This document shows positions 1-9,254 of a DNA stretch of 64,000 nt, piece by piece; position 1 is the stretch's first letter; each line of letters begins with the position of its first letter. The notes beneath the pieces are model-generated. The model was given only the letters and a program-made list of their open reading frames with translations, was not told the origin of the DNA and did no database searches. Both the position numbers and the translations under genes were made by a program. The DNA is from Tenericutes bacterium HGW-Tenericutes-1 (GTDB taxonomy: Bacteria; Bacillota_I; Bacilli_A; Izemoplasmatales; Hujiaoplasmataceae). The stretch is taken from positions 1 to 64,000 of the forward strand of contig PGXM01000006.1 of assembly GCA_002839155.1 (NCBI GenBank). The letters run 5' to 3'.

Positions 1-24
1 AGAAAGAATCTTCAACAATTTCAT
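1..24 (-). CDS. possible start of a further gene of the polysaccharide operon (truncated by window edge)
   Basis: An ATG at 24-22 on the minus strand opens eight codons reading MKLLKILS before the window ends. It lies 32 bases downstream of the stop of the preceding glycosyltransferase gene, a spacing typical of the operon. The sequence before the ATG is A-rich and has no clear Shine-Dalgarno site. Only the position supports it; the product cannot be judged. Confidence 0.3.
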
Positions 25-56
25 GTATAATTTTCTAAAAATTTTTTTTATTTTAT

Positions 57-1247
57 TCAACTATTTTTTTCTCCTTCTACATAAATGTTTAAATATTTTG
101 AAATTGAGTAGCTTTTATCATACTGAATTAAATTATCAAATATGAATTCAACATGATTTAGTCTTATTTTTTTTATAGTTTCATAAATTTCATATACAGA
201 ATTTTCAATAAGTACAACACCATTATGGTCCAACATTTCTGGGCTACCACCAGTGTTAAATGTTATTACAGGTGTTAGACAACATAACGCTTCAAGATTA
301 GTTGTTGGGTAGTTATCCTCTAAGGTAGGATTTACAAAGATATTTGCTAATGAATAATATTCAGCTAATTGAACAGGACTATCTGTTTTCCCCAAAGCAA
401 TTATCTTACTATTCAATAATCTCATTTGCTTTTTTTCTAATCCAATTAAGATAATTATTTCATCGTCACTTAAATAATTTGATAGTTCAATAAAATATTC
501 TAATCCTTTCCTTTTATCCCAAACGTTTGCAACGCCTAAAATTATATACTTGTCTTCTATATTATGAAATTTTCTTAAATTAGATTTTGTATTGTGAAAA
601 ATCGTTGTATCGATTCCATTGTTTATTACTAATCTTTTATATTCAGATAAGATTGATTTATCTAATTCATGATTTAACCAAATTGAAGGGGTAATAATTA
701 ATAAATTGGAAACGCCTAAAAAATATTTCTTTTTAGTTTTAAAATTAATAGATGATCTGTCAATATAGCTTTTTGGATAACTCATCATTTGTGGGCATTT
801 ATTACATACCGTTTTCCACTTATCGCATTGTGAATATGTGTAATATGCACAATGACCTGTATAGGACCAACAATCGTGTAATGTCCAAATTACTTTTCCA
901 TTAAAGGTCTTTAAATAGTTAAAAAGCACTTTATAATTTAGATAATACCCATGAATATTATGTAAATGAATAATATCAGGTTGAATTTTTATAATATAAT
1001 TTACCATTTTTTTTGTTTCGAAAGTGGATGATAATCCGTGATAGTCAAACAACCTACTTAATAAAAAATGCCAATAAATGCTGAATTTGCTATTAATTCT
1101 AATTACATTTACATCGTTAACTTTTTTTCCTCTACCATAAAATACAATGCTTTCAAACCCATTATTTTGTGCAGCTTTGTGAATATCATTTACTATCCGG
1201 CCTGTACTCCCACGTCCAAATACACTGTTAATCTGAACTAATTTCAT
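57..1247 (-). CDS. GT4-family glycosyltransferase
   Basis: A cytoplasmic GT-B glycosyltransferase that should add a sugar to the lipid-linked repeat unit made by this operon. It opens with MKLVQINSVFGRGSTGRIV, the N-terminal domain of WcaC/EpsF-like GT4 enzymes. The C-terminal half has the nucleotide-sugar site pattern, with NPTLEDNYPTTNLEAL and later TGGSPEM. I place the start at 1247, not at an ATG five codons upstream, because this ATG overlaps the TGA of the epimerase gene (ATGA), which is the coupling used elsewhere in the operon. A CxxC-rich stretch (CHYxxC-like, around residues 130-155) is common in this subfamily. Donor and acceptor are unknown. Confidence 0.82.
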   Translation of the reverse strand: MKLVQINSVFGRGSTGRIVNDIHKAAQNNGFESIVFYGRGKKVNDVNVIRINSKFSIYWHFLLSRLFDYHGLSSTFETKKMVNYIIKIQPDIIHLHNIHGYYLNYKVLFNYLKTFNGKVIWTLHDCWSYTGHCAYYTYSQCDKWKTVCNKCPQMMSYPKSYIDRSSINFKTKKKYFLGVSNLLIITPSIWLNHELDKSILSEYKRLVINNGIDTTIFHNTKSNLRKFHNIEDKYIILGVANVWDKRKGLEYFIELSNYLSDDEIIILIGLEKKQMRLLNSKIIALGKTDSPVQLAEYYSLANIFVNPTLEDNYPTTNLEALCCLTPVITFNTGGSPEMLDHNGVVLIENSVYEIYETIKKIRLNHVEFIFDNLIQYDKSYSISKYLNIYVEGEKNS

Positions 1248-2371
1248 AAGAGTTCTTTCCAAACATTTGATTTTATATAATTTGTATAACTAATAATTAT
1301 TTTTACAATTTTCTCTGACACATTTGGTGATGTATAATCCAGAACATTCCCAATGGCATATATAGAATGATTTTCTATATAACTTAATGCTTGTATGACC
1401 CTTTCTTTTTTCAAACCTACCATCATGACCACGGTCTCCTCCATCGCTTCTGGCCTTTCATGTGCTTCTCTAATATTAAGCGCTTTAAATTTCATTATCG
1501 AAGCTTCTTCGCTGATTGTTCCTGAGTCACTAAATACACATTTAGATTCAATTTGAAGTTTGTTATAATCGAAAAATCCAAGAGGTTTTAATGTTTGAAT
1601 CAATGGGTGGAATTTTATGTTTTTTTCTTCTATCATCTTCTTTGTGCGTGGGTGTGTTGAAATAATAATCGGAAGTTGATATAACTCAGCAATTGTATTT
1701 AAAATATCTACTAAATCTAAGAAATTATCCGTATTAATATTTTCTTCTCTATGTGCTGATACTAAAAAATATTTACAACTCTGCAGTTGAAGTTTAGTAA
1801 GTATATCTGATTTCTCAATTTCATCTTTTTTACTCATTAATACTTCATACATGGGGCTGCCGGTTTTAATAATTCGATCCGCTGGAATTCCTTCACTAAG
1901 TAGATATTCTCTCGCAATTGAACTATAAGGAAGATTGATATCAGATATATGATCAACTATTTTTCTATTGGTCTCTTCTGGTACTCTTTGGTCAAAACAT
2001 CTGTTACCAGCTTCCATATGAAAAATAGGGATATGTCGACGTTTTGCTGCTATCGCAGTTAAACAACTATTGGTATCTCCTAATACCAAAAAAGCATCAG
2101 GTTTTACTTCTTCTAAGATAGGATCTATTTTTATCAAGATATTACCTATTGTTTCAATTGCAGTACCGGTTGCTGCGTTGAGGAAATAATCAGGTTTTTT
2201 AAGATTAAAGTCTTTAAAAAATATCTCGTTCAGTTCATAATCATAATTTTGACCGGTGTGGACTAAAATATGCTCTATTGCTTCTGAAGAATTTAACTTA
2301 TTTATCACTGCAGATAATCTAATAATCTCTGGTCTTGTACCCACAACAGTCATAACTTTTAATTTTTTCAT
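1244..2371 (-). CDS. capG: UDP-N-acetylglucosamine 2-epimerase family, UDP-L-FucNAc-forming (CapG/FnlC/WbjD type)
   Basis: A non-hydrolysing 2-epimerase of 375 residues, the normal length. The N-terminal VVGTRPEIIRL and the HTGQNYDYEL, GDTNS and HMEAGNRCFDQRVPEETNR blocks define the WecB fold. The FDQRVPEETNRKIVDH form is typical of enzymes that convert UDP-N-acetyl-L-pneumosamine/talosamine to UDP-N-acetyl-L-fucosamine. Its neighbours settle the role: CapF- and CapE-like genes lie directly upstream, the order known from Staphylococcus aureus cap5EFG and Escherichia coli fnlABC. It ends in TGA overlapping the next start. Plain UDP-ManNAc formation is the alternative if taken out of context. 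Confidence 0.88.
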   Translation of the reverse strand: MKKLKVMTVVGTRPEIIRLSAVINKLNSSEAIEHILVHTGQNYDYELNEIFFKDFNLKKPDYFLNAATGTAIETIGNILIKIDPILEEVKPDAFLVLGDTNSCLTAIAAKRRHIPIFHMEAGNRCFDQRVPEETNRKIVDHISDINLPYSSIAREYLLSEGIPADRIIKTGSPMYEVLMSKKDEIEKSDILTKLQLQSCKYFLVSAHREENINTDNFLDLVDILNTIAELYQLPIIISTHPRTKKMIEEKNIKFHPLIQTLKPLGFFDYNKLQIESKCVFSDSGTISEEASIMKFKALNIREAHERPEAMEETVVMMVGLKKERVIQALSYIENHSIYAIGNVLDYTSPNVSEKIVKIIISYTNYIKSNVWKELL

Positions 2372-2373
2372 GA

Positions 2374-3483
2374 TTATACCTCCTCAAAGAATGTATCTGG
2401 TTTTTCTGGATCATACTTTTCATTTGCCCACATAATTGTAACCATATCATTATCGCCTAAATTTTCAATATTATGTGTGTACCCTGGTGGAATATCAACA
2501 ACTTGTAGTATATCTCCACTGACGTTGTATTCAATTGTTTCTGTTTCATCTATTTTTCTAAAGCGGATAACACCTTTACCACTAACAACTAAAAACTTCT
2601 CGTTTTTGGTATGGTGCCAATGATTTCCTTTAACTATTCTTGGTTTTGATATATTGATTGATACTTGACCTCTATCTGGTGTTTTAATAAACTCAGTAAA
2701 TGAGCCACGGTGATCGATGTTCATTTTCAAACCATAGCTGAATTTATCTATTGGTAAATAACTTAGGTAATTAGCATATAATTTCTTTGTAAATGAATTT
2801 TCTGTGTTTGGAATACTACAATTTTCTCTACTATTTTTGAATGAATAGAGTAAATCCACTATTTGACCCAGTTTTACTGTATGAACTGGTTCCACATGGC
2901 AAAACATATCATTTATGTTTGGATTGCCTTTAATAGCCTCAATTAGTTCCTCAACAACATCATCAATATAGATTAGTTTCATAACCACATTTGGATCGTT
3001 AAGAGTAATAGGAAGGTCATTAGCGATGTTATAGGAGAAAGTAGCTACCGCGCTATTATAATTAGGTCTACACCATTTTCCAAAGACATTTTCGAATCTA
3101 TAAACAAGCACTTTTGCGCCAGTTTCATTTGAATATTCAAACATCAAATCTTCTCCAGCCTTTTTACTTACTCCATAAGGGTTATCAAGAAGGGCTTGAA
3201 TAGATGAAGAAATCATGATTGTGCAAGTGTTTTTATATTTCTTTAATTTTTCAAGTAATATAGAAGTGAATCCAAAGTTGCCCTCAAGAAATTCTTTTGG
3301 GTCTTTGGGTCTATTAACTCCAGCTAAATGAAATACAAACTCACAATCTTTAGCATAATTATCCAAGTCTTCAAGTGATGAGTCTATGTCGTATTCATAA
3401 ATATCGGTGTAATTTTGATTTTTAAGTTCAATAATTAAGTTTTTACCAATAAAACCTTTTGCTCCAGTAACAAGTATCTTCAA
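2374..3483 (-). CDS. capF: CapF/FnlB/WbjC-type bifunctional reductase-epimerase with C-terminal cupin
   Basis: The second enzyme of UDP-L-FucNAc synthesis: the cupin domain epimerises C3 and the NADPH-dependent SDR domain reduces C4. The N-terminal KILVTGAKGFIGKN is the Rossmann dinucleotide site, and Y..SKKAGED (YGVSKKAGE) gives the SDR Tyr/Lys pair. The last ~110 residues carry the cupin with GNHWHHTKNEKFLVVSG. I prefer a TTG start at 3483 because AGGTG lies six bases before it. A GTG three codons upstream would sit on that site. It lies 9 bases after the capE stop and 2 bases before capG. Confidence 0.87.
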   Translation of the reverse strand: MKILVTGAKGFIGKNLIIELKNQNYTDIYEYDIDSSLEDLDNYAKDCEFVFHLAGVNRPKDPKEFLEGNFGFTSILLEKLKKYKNTCTIMISSSIQALLDNPYGVSKKAGEDLMFEYSNETGAKVLVYRFENVFGKWCRPNYNSAVATFSYNIANDLPITLNDPNVVMKLIYIDDVVEELIEAIKGNPNINDMFCHVEPVHTVKLGQIVDLLYSFKNSRENCSIPNTENSFTKKLYANYLSYLPIDKFSYGLKMNIDHRGSFTEFIKTPDRGQVSINISKPRIVKGNHWHHTKNEKFLVVSGKGVIRFRKIDETETIEYNVSGDILQVVDIPPGYTHNIENLGDNDMVTIMWANEKYDPEKPDTFFEEV

Positions 3484-3492
3484 ATCAATCAC

Positions 3493-4488
3493 CTACTTAA
3501 ATAAATCTAATTTTAATAATAATTTCTTCATTTCATCAATATTTAATCTTATGGTGTTGTGTGAATGGTAAGAATCTACTAAAACAAGTTCCTTACTACC
3601 TTTTTCAATAAATTTATCATAGTTAAGGTTTCTATTATCAGCTGGTATCTTATAAAAACCACCTAAATCAATTGCTTTCGTCATTTCTTCTTGAGTAACT
3701 AAAACTTCATATAATTTCTCACCATGTCTTGTTCCAATATAAACAGGTGGAATCTTACATTTTTTTAAATCAAGAACAGCTTTTGCTAGAACGTCAATAG
3801 TTGCAGCAGGTGCTTTTTGAACAAACAAATCACCCTGTTCACCATGCTCAAAAGCGTATAGAACTAAATCAACTGCATCTTCTAATGTCATCATATATCT
3901 TGTCATTTCTGGATTTGTAATCGTGATTGGTTTGTTAGCTGAAATTTGATCTAGAAATAGCGGAATAACTGATCCACGAGATGCCATAACGTTTCCATAT
4001 CGAGTTAAACATAGAACGGTATCAGTTTTTCTAAGTTGACGAGATCTAGCAATAACATTTTTCTCCATCATTGCTTTACTCATTCCCATTGCATTGATTG
4101 GATAAGCAGCTTTATCAGTTGATAAAAAGATGGCTTTTTTGACTCCATTTTTAATACAAGCGCTAATAACATTATCACTACCTAAAACATTAGTTTTAAC
4201 TGCTTCAATTGGATAAAATTCACAAGAGGGGACTTGTTTCAATGCAGCTGCATGAAATACATAATCAACACCAATAAATGCGCCTTCAATAGAATTATAA
4301 TCTCTAACATCACCAAGATAAAACTTTAACTTGTCATTATTATAATATTTCCTCATGTCCTCCTGCTTTTTTTCATCGCGCGACAAAATACGTATTTCTT
4401 TGATTTCCGAGTCTAAAAATCTAGTCGCTACAGCATTACCAAAAGAACCCGTTCCTCCAGTAATTAGTAAAATTTTATTTATAAACAT
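3493..4488 (-). CDS. capE: CapE/FnlA/WbjB-type UDP-GlcNAc 4,6-dehydratase/5-epimerase
   Basis: The first enzyme of UDP-L-FucNAc synthesis, a short-chain dehydrogenase/reductase acting on UDP-GlcNAc. The Rossmann motif is TGGTGSFGNAV near the N-terminus. Downstream come DKAAYPINAMGMSK, where the usual Tyr-x3-Lys is MxxxK (the family replaces the Tyr), and RYGNVMASRGSVIPLF, a signature of FlaA1/CapE enzymes. The length of 331 residues is usual. The ATG at 4488 has GGAGGT at correct spacing and overlaps the end of the upstream glycosyltransferase gene by 14 bases, so translation is probably coupled. Confidence 0.9.
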   Translation of the reverse strand: MFINKILLITGGTGSFGNAVATRFLDSEIKEIRILSRDEKKQEDMRKYYNNDKLKFYLGDVRDYNSIEGAFIGVDYVFHAAALKQVPSCEFYPIEAVKTNVLGSDNVISACIKNGVKKAIFLSTDKAAYPINAMGMSKAMMEKNVIARSRQLRKTDTVLCLTRYGNVMASRGSVIPLFLDQISANKPITITNPEMTRYMMTLEDAVDLVLYAFEHGEQGDLFVQKAPAATIDVLAKAVLDLKKCKIPPVYIGTRHGEKLYEVLVTQEEMTKAIDLGGFYKIPADNRNLNYDKFIEKGSKELVLVDSYHSHNTIRLNIDEMKKLLLKLDLFK

Positions 4489-5659
4489 TTTTAACCTCCA
4501 TGAATTCAGCTTCTAAACGCTCAAAAAAAACCTTTTTCGTAAAATTTTTTTCATAATATTCTTTCCCATTTTTACCCATTTGAAATAAATATTCATTACT
4601 TCTTGCATCAATTATCAATTTGCTAAGTTGAAGATAATCTTCCGCATTACACACATAACCAGCTTTTGACTCTTCAATTATATTTTTAGTTTCACCATTA
4701 ATTGCTGCAATTATTGGTTTACCCGAGGCCATATATGTCTGAACTTTACCTGGCAATGTCAATGATAACAATTTGTTTTTTTTGAGTGTAACAATTAATG
4801 CATCTGAATTACTATATACTAATGGCATTTCTTCGATGGCTTTTCTACCATGAAGTATTACATTATCAAGACTAAGAGAAACCTTTAGATTATATATAAA
4901 ATCAAATTTTGATCCGCTACCGTAAATATTTATTACTATGTCTTCATAAATTAATAATTCCTTTGCAGCCAATAAAATAGTCTCTACAGATTGAATTTCT
5001 CCTATGTTTCCAGCAAATGTAACTACAAAATATTCATTACTTTTTTTATTGCACGGTAAATTGATGAATAAGTCTTCAGCATATTGCGGTAAATATACAG
5101 CATTAAGTTTAATTTTATTAAATTTATCAATAAAAGATTTAGATGTTACTAAAATCCTATCTACTCTTTTATAAATATTTGTTGAAATCATAAAAATGAG
5201 TTTATATATAAATGAATTTTCACTTATTCCACTAGAGGTAATACTCTCAGGCCATAAGTCTAAACAATATAAAATAGATTTGATTTTATTTTTTTTCGAA
5301 TATCTAATTCCTGGCAATGCAGAAAAAATAGGTGATAATTGATTAATAAATACAACATCAAAATCCTTATCTATTTTTTTAATTATTTTCCTTGCGTAAA
5401 ATGGAAAACTAATATAATTTAGAAACAGACAAATTGCACCCTTCCCTCGTGGGTATATTTTCGATCTTTTGATATTTACTCCATTAATATATGATTCCTG
5501 ATATTTATTAACATAATCTGTGTAAATTTTTCCATCAGGATAATTTGGCTGTGCTGTGACAACAGTAACTGAATGTCCCCTCTTTACTAATGTTTCACAC
5601 ATATCAGTAATCCTAAATGGTTCGGGGTAATAGTATTGAGAAACAACTAGAATTTTCAT
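4475..5659 (-). CDS. wbuB: WbuB-like GT4 glycosyltransferase, probable N-acetyl-L-fucosamine transferase
   Basis: A GT-B glycosyltransferase of 394 residues beginning MKILVVSQYYYPEPFRI, the signature start of WbuB proteins. WbuB is the transferase that lies beside fnlABC in E. coli O26 and is thought to move L-FucNAc. The C-terminal half contains TFAGNIGEIQSVETIL and LPGKVQTYMASGKPIIA, the nucleotide-sugar binding region. Start and stop both overlap neighbouring genes: ATGA with the sugar transferase upstream and 14 bases with capE downstream. The L-FucNAc donor is inferred from the adjacent FucNAc cassette, not shown by the sequence. Confidence 0.82.
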   Translation of the reverse strand: MKILVVSQYYYPEPFRITDMCETLVKRGHSVTVVTAQPNYPDGKIYTDYVNKYQESYINGVNIKRSKIYPRGKGAICLFLNYISFPFYARKIIKKIDKDFDVVFINQLSPIFSALPGIRYSKKNKIKSILYCLDLWPESITSSGISENSFIYKLIFMISTNIYKRVDRILVTSKSFIDKFNKIKLNAVYLPQYAEDLFINLPCNKKSNEYFVVTFAGNIGEIQSVETILLAAKELLIYEDIVINIYGSGSKFDFIYNLKVSLSLDNVILHGRKAIEEMPLVYSNSDALIVTLKKNKLLSLTLPGKVQTYMASGKPIIAAINGETKNIIEESKAGYVCNAEDYLQLSKLIIDARSNEYLFQMGKNGKEYYEKNFTKKVFFERLEAEFMEVKNVYK

Positions 5660-6294
5660 GTTTTTTTACTTTCTTCTTTAATATTTTGATGTATTTTTTC
5701 TAATGTACCAGTTCCACCTTCAACAATACCATCTGAGGTAAATATCTTTTTTATTGTTCCAAAGAATATCTTTATATCTAACCAAAGACTAATGTGTTCA
5801 ACGTAAAATCCATCTAGTTTAGCTTTATCTGGTATTAATAATGCATCTCTACCATGAATTTGTGCATAACCAGTTAATCCAGGATATAGTATATGTACAT
5901 TATATTTGTCTCTTTCTTCAATAAGATCATATTGATTCCATAAAGCAGGTCTTGGACCAATAATAGACATGTTACCCTTTAAAATATTAATGATTTGTGG
6001 TAATTCATCTAAACTTGTTTTTCTTAAGAACTTACCAACTTTAGTAATCCATTGTTCTGGGTTTTCTAACATATGTGTTGGTGTTTCTTTCGGAGTATCA
6101 ATCTTCATTGATCTAAATTTATAAATATTGAAATGTTTTTTATTACGGCCAACTCTTTTTTGCTTGAAGAGAATTGGCCCTTTTGAGTCTAATTTTATAG
6201 CAATAATGATAATAAGAAATATGGGTGATAAAATGATTAAACCAACTAAAGATAAAACAAAGTCATAAAATCGTTTAAATATTAAATAGAACAT
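5656..6294 (-). CDS. initiating undecaprenyl-phosphate sugar-1-phosphate transferase (PglC/EpsL-like)
   Basis: A monotopic membrane phosphoglycosyl transferase that loads the first sugar phosphate onto the undecaprenyl phosphate carrier. One hydrophobic segment (residues ~9-33) is followed by KLDSKGPILFKQKRVGRN and KFRSMK. Next come RKTSLDELPQIINILKGNMSIIGPRPAL and YPGLTGYAQIHGRD, all hallmarks of PF02397. The ~212-residue length matches the small PglC class, not the large WbaP class. I choose the ATG at 6294 because AAAGGA sits nine bases upstream; a start 12 codons earlier would lie inside the epimerase gene. The first sugar is unknown. Confidence 0.87.
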   Translation of the reverse strand: MFYLIFKRFYDFVLSLVGLIILSPIFLIIIIAIKLDSKGPILFKQKRVGRNKKHFNIYKFRSMKIDTPKETPTHMLENPEQWITKVGKFLRKTSLDELPQIINILKGNMSIIGPRPALWNQYDLIEERDKYNVHILYPGLTGYAQIHGRDALLIPDKAKLDGFYVEHISLWLDIKIFFGTIKKIFTSDGIVEGGTGTLEKIHQNIKEESKKT

Positions 6295-6299
6295 ATATT

Positions 6300-7307
6300 C
6301 TAGTCCTTTTGATAGTATTGTACATACCAATCAGTAAATCTTTGTAAGCCATCTTGAATCGATGTTTTTGGTTTAAATCCAACTAATTTTTCTAGTTCAT
6401 CTGTTGAAGCATAAGTTTTGTGTACATCACCCGGTTTAATAGGTTCGAACTCTTTTTTGAATTCAACTTTTTTACCTAATGATTTTGATAAACAGTTTTC
6501 TAAAGTACTAACAAATACCATTAACTTTTCAGGATTGTTATTACCTATATTAAGAACACGGTGTTTTGGTGAAATATCATTGGGTGGTGTGTTGGTTACT
6601 TTGATGATTCCTTCCACGATATCATCAACATAAGTAAAATCTCTATACATATCATTTTCAAAGTCACCGTTATTAAATATCTTAATGGATTCACCTTTAA
6701 AGTATTTATCAATGAAAGAATAATATGCCATATCCGGTCTACCCATGGGACCATAAACTGTAAAGAATCTTAGTCCGGTACTCGGAATGTTATATAGATG
6801 ACTATAAGTGTGAGCCATTAATTCATTACTTTTCTTAGTCGCCGCGTATAACGATACTGGATGATCCACAAAATCTGTTTCTTCAAAAGGTACTTTTTGA
6901 TTTGATCCGTACACCGAACTGCTTGAAGCATAGACCAAATGTTTAACTGGATAATGTCTACACATTTCTAAGATATTGAAAAAACCAATAATATTACTTT
7001 GTATATAGACATCAGGATTCTCAATAGAATATCTCACACCCGCTTGCGCTGCTAGATTAATTACATAATCAATTTTATGCATTTTAAAGATTCTTTCCAA
7101 GATTTCTTTATTGGATATATCTATTTTATGAAAAGAAAAATTAGCTTTTCCTACCAGTAAATCAAGTCTTGTCTTTTTTAAATTGATATCGTAATAATCA
7201 TTGAGGTTATCAATACCCACTACAGTATTTCCTTCTGATAGTAGTCTTTCTGATAAGAAATAACCAATAAATCCTGCTGCACCTGTAACTAAATAGGTAT
7301 CTGCCAT
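6300..7307 (-). CDS. UDP-glucuronate 4-epimerase (CapI/GalE-like SDR)
   Basis: An NAD-dependent SDR epimerase that interconverts UDP-glucuronate and UDP-galacturonate. It has TGAAGFIGYFLSERLL at the N-terminus. The GIDNLNDYYDINLKKTRL block is characteristic of glucuronate epimerases, as opposed to glucose epimerases. The YAATKKSNE active-site Tyr-x3-Lys and LRFFTVYGPMGRPDMA follow. Length is 335 residues, as usual. It follows UDP-glucose dehydrogenase by 8 bases, so the pair would supply UDP-GlcA and UDP-GalA for the polymer. AGGTG precedes the ATG. Confidence 0.9.
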   Translation of the reverse strand: MADTYLVTGAAGFIGYFLSERLLSEGNTVVGIDNLNDYYDINLKKTRLDLLVGKANFSFHKIDISNKEILERIFKMHKIDYVINLAAQAGVRYSIENPDVYIQSNIIGFFNILEMCRHYPVKHLVYASSSSVYGSNQKVPFEETDFVDHPVSLYAATKKSNELMAHTYSHLYNIPSTGLRFFTVYGPMGRPDMAYYSFIDKYFKGESIKIFNNGDFENDMYRDFTYVDDIVEGIIKVTNTPPNDISPKHRVLNIGNNNPEKLMVFVSTLENCLSKSLGKKVEFKKEFEPIKPGDVHKTYASTDELEKLVGFKPKTSIQDGLQRFTDWYVQYYQKD

Positions 7308-7315
7308 TTTGTCAC

Positions 7316-8482
7316 CTAATCTCTATTAAATAAGTCTCTCGTATATACTTTATCTTTTACTGAATCTAACTCTTTATAAAATCTATTTGAAACAATGACA
7401 TCAGATATTTTAATGAAATCATCAAAATCTCGAATAACTTCAGATCCAAAGAACTCATTTTCTTTCAAAACAGGTTCAAATACTATTACTTTAATTCCCC
7501 TTGCCTTAATCCTCTTCATAATTCCTTGTATAGCTGATTGTCTAAAGTTATCAGAATCATTTTTCATCACTAACCGGTAAATACCAACAACTTTTGGCTT
7601 TCTAGCTAAGATCATATCGGCAATATGGTCTTTTCTTGTTCGATTCGCATCGACAATCGCTGACATAATATTTTGTGGAACATCATTATAATTAGCCAAT
7701 AATTGCTTTGTATCTTTTGGTAAACAGTATCCACCATATCCAAAGGAAGGGTTATTATAATGCGTACCTATTCTAGGATCTAAACCAACTCCTTCGATAA
7801 TTTCTTTTGAATCAAGTCCACGAATTTCAGCATAAGTATCTAATTCATTAAAGAAAGCTACTCTTAATGCTAAATACGTATTAGAGAATAATTTAATGGC
7901 TTCTGCTTCAGTTGAACCAGTATATAGAATAGGAACATCTTTTTTTAATGATCCTTCAAGTAATAAGTTCGCAAATTCACCAGCTTCTTTTGAATGTTCA
8001 CCAACAACGATTCTTGAAGGATAAAGGTTATCTGATAAAGCTTTTCCTTCTCTTAAGAACTCGGGTGAGAAGATAATCTTTAAGTTTGGATATAGTTTTT
8101 GTTTTTCAATTGTATATCCAACTGGAATGGTTGATTTTATGATGATACAGGCATTTGAATTATAGACAGACACATCTTCAATGACGCCATCTACAGTTGA
8201 TGTATCGAAGTAATTTAAGGTGGGATCATAATTAGTGGGAGTTGCGATGATAACGTATTTAGCATCCTGATAAGCAATTTTCTTATCTAAGGTAGCGAAT
8301 AAACTAAGTTCCTTATTCTTTAAGTAATCTTCTAATTCAGTATCAACGATGGGAGTAATACGATTATTCACCATATCGACTCTTTCTTTGACGATATCTA
8401 ATGCAACAACTTCGTGGTGTTGCGATAATAATACTGCCATAGACATGCCTACATAACCTGTACCAATAACTGCTATCTTCAT
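7316..8482 (-). CDS. ugd: UDP-glucose 6-dehydrogenase
   Basis: Oxidises UDP-glucose to UDP-glucuronate with two NAD+. The N-terminal Rossmann motif is [32 protein letters not shown] and [24 protein letters not shown] are family blocks, and the catalytic Cys lies in [14 protein letters not shown]. The length of 388 residues fits the short bacterial Ugd class. The ATG at 8482 is chosen because GAGGT lies seven bases upstream; a TTG six codons earlier overlaps that site. The regulator gene ends 10 bases upstream, so both belong to the same transcript. Confidence 0.93.
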   Translation of the reverse strand: MKIAVIGTGYVGMSMAVLLSQHHEVVALDIVKERVDMVNNRITPIVDTELEDYLKNKELSLFATLDKKIAYQDAKYVIIATPTNYDPTLNYFDTSTVDGVIEDVSVYNSNACIIIKSTIPVGYTIEKQKLYPNLKIIFSPEFLREGKALSDNLYPSRIVVGEHSKEAGEFANLLLEGSLKKDVPILYTGSTEAEAIKLFSNTYLALRVAFFNELDTYAEIRGLDSKEIIEGVGLDPRIGTHYNNPSFGYGGYCLPKDTKQLLANYNDVPQNIMSAIVDANRTRKDHIADMILARKPKVVGIYRLVMKNDSDNFRQSAIQGIMKRIKARGIKVIVFEPVLKENEFFGSEVIRDFDDFIKISDVIVSNRFYKELDSVKDKVYTRDLFNRD

Positions 8483-8492
8483 TTCTATACCT

Positions 8493-9116
8493 CTATTCAA
8501 AAAATTCTATGATGTTCTTCTCTGGATATTTCATTGTTACTAATTTATTCTTAATGGCATCCTTATTCGAGTAACTAGATATTAATATACCATCATGAGG
8601 GTAATTTGATACTTGCGCTCTAGAGATAATAGGAACATCGACAAGTTTTGATCCTACCTTTGTTACATCATCATCAATGATTGCTTGGGCATTGATTGAT
8701 ATGACTAAACTGGTCTTTAAGGTATGTAACATCATTTCAGCGACTTCTCCTGCCCCATAAAGCAAGATATTCTTATATCCTTTATGTTCTATTTGAATCA
8801 GAAACTTCTCAATATTCTCTTTCGCTGAATTATAAAGTATTTGCGCAGAATTTAAATAACCGATGTTTAATACTTTTTTACGTTCTCTACCTTTTTTCGT
8901 GATAAAATACTCAACAGTTTTAGTTGAGAGGTATTTTCTTTTAATTAAACCAAACGCTTCATAGATGTCGAGATACGAGTTAATCATACTGGTAGCGACC
9001 CCAATCGATTGACTCATGGTTCTTTGCGTTATTTTTGAATCCTTTTCAATCAAATCGAGAATTAAAAATTCCTTGTATAAGGGCGTGGGTTTAAAGTAAA
9101 GACTTTTAATCAACAT
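8493..9116 (-). CDS. winged-helix regulator fused to a Rossmann-type ligand domain, first gene of the polysaccharide operon
   Basis: A 207-residue protein with two parts. Residues ~1-75 form a winged helix-turn-helix with [33 protein letters not shown]. Residues ~85-205 resemble the nucleotide-binding N-terminal domain of PglD/NeuD-type proteins or Rex, with [15 protein letters not shown] and a beta-alpha-beta pattern. It probably senses a nucleotide sugar or NAD(H) and controls the operon it heads; this is inferred from position. The ATG at 9116 fits AAGGTG better than the GTG two codons upstream. The promoter is at 9152-9180. I do not know a characterised homologue. Confidence 0.7.
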   Translation of the reverse strand: MLIKSLYFKPTPLYKEFLILDLIEKDSKITQRTMSQSIGVATSMINSYLDIYEAFGLIKRKYLSTKTVEYFITKKGRERKKVLNIGYLNSAQILYNSAKENIEKFLIQIEHKGYKNILLYGAGEVAEMMLHTLKTSLVISINAQAIIDDDVTKVGSKLVDVPIISRAQVSNYPHDGILISSYSNKDAIKNKLVTMKYPEKNIIEFFE

Positions 9117-9151
9117 TTTCACCTTCTATTGTTCGATTAATGAATAAAGAT

Positions 9152-9180
9152 ATTCTACTACCAAAAAGGATGTATTTCAA
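9152..9180 (-). promoter_or_regulatory. sigma-70 promoter of the polysaccharide operon
   Basis: The minus strand reads TTGAAA (9180-9175), 17 bases, TAGAAT (9157-9152), close to the vegetative consensus. The first gene starts at 9116. Short inverted copies of TTGTTCG lie on both sides, at 9129-9135 and 9209-9215. They could be operator half-sites or recombination sites. Confidence 0.72.
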
Positions 9181-9254
9181 CCCTTTTATGAATATTTTGT
9201 TAAATTACCGAACAAATACTATATTTATAATATAATCGCCTAAAAAATCGTAAA

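Noticed and set aside
1244-1247. Possible Mycoplasma genetic code (TGA as Trp)
   Set aside because: TGA ends several genes at ATGA overlaps with the next start, and reading through them would fuse unrelated enzymes. The standard bacterial code fits.
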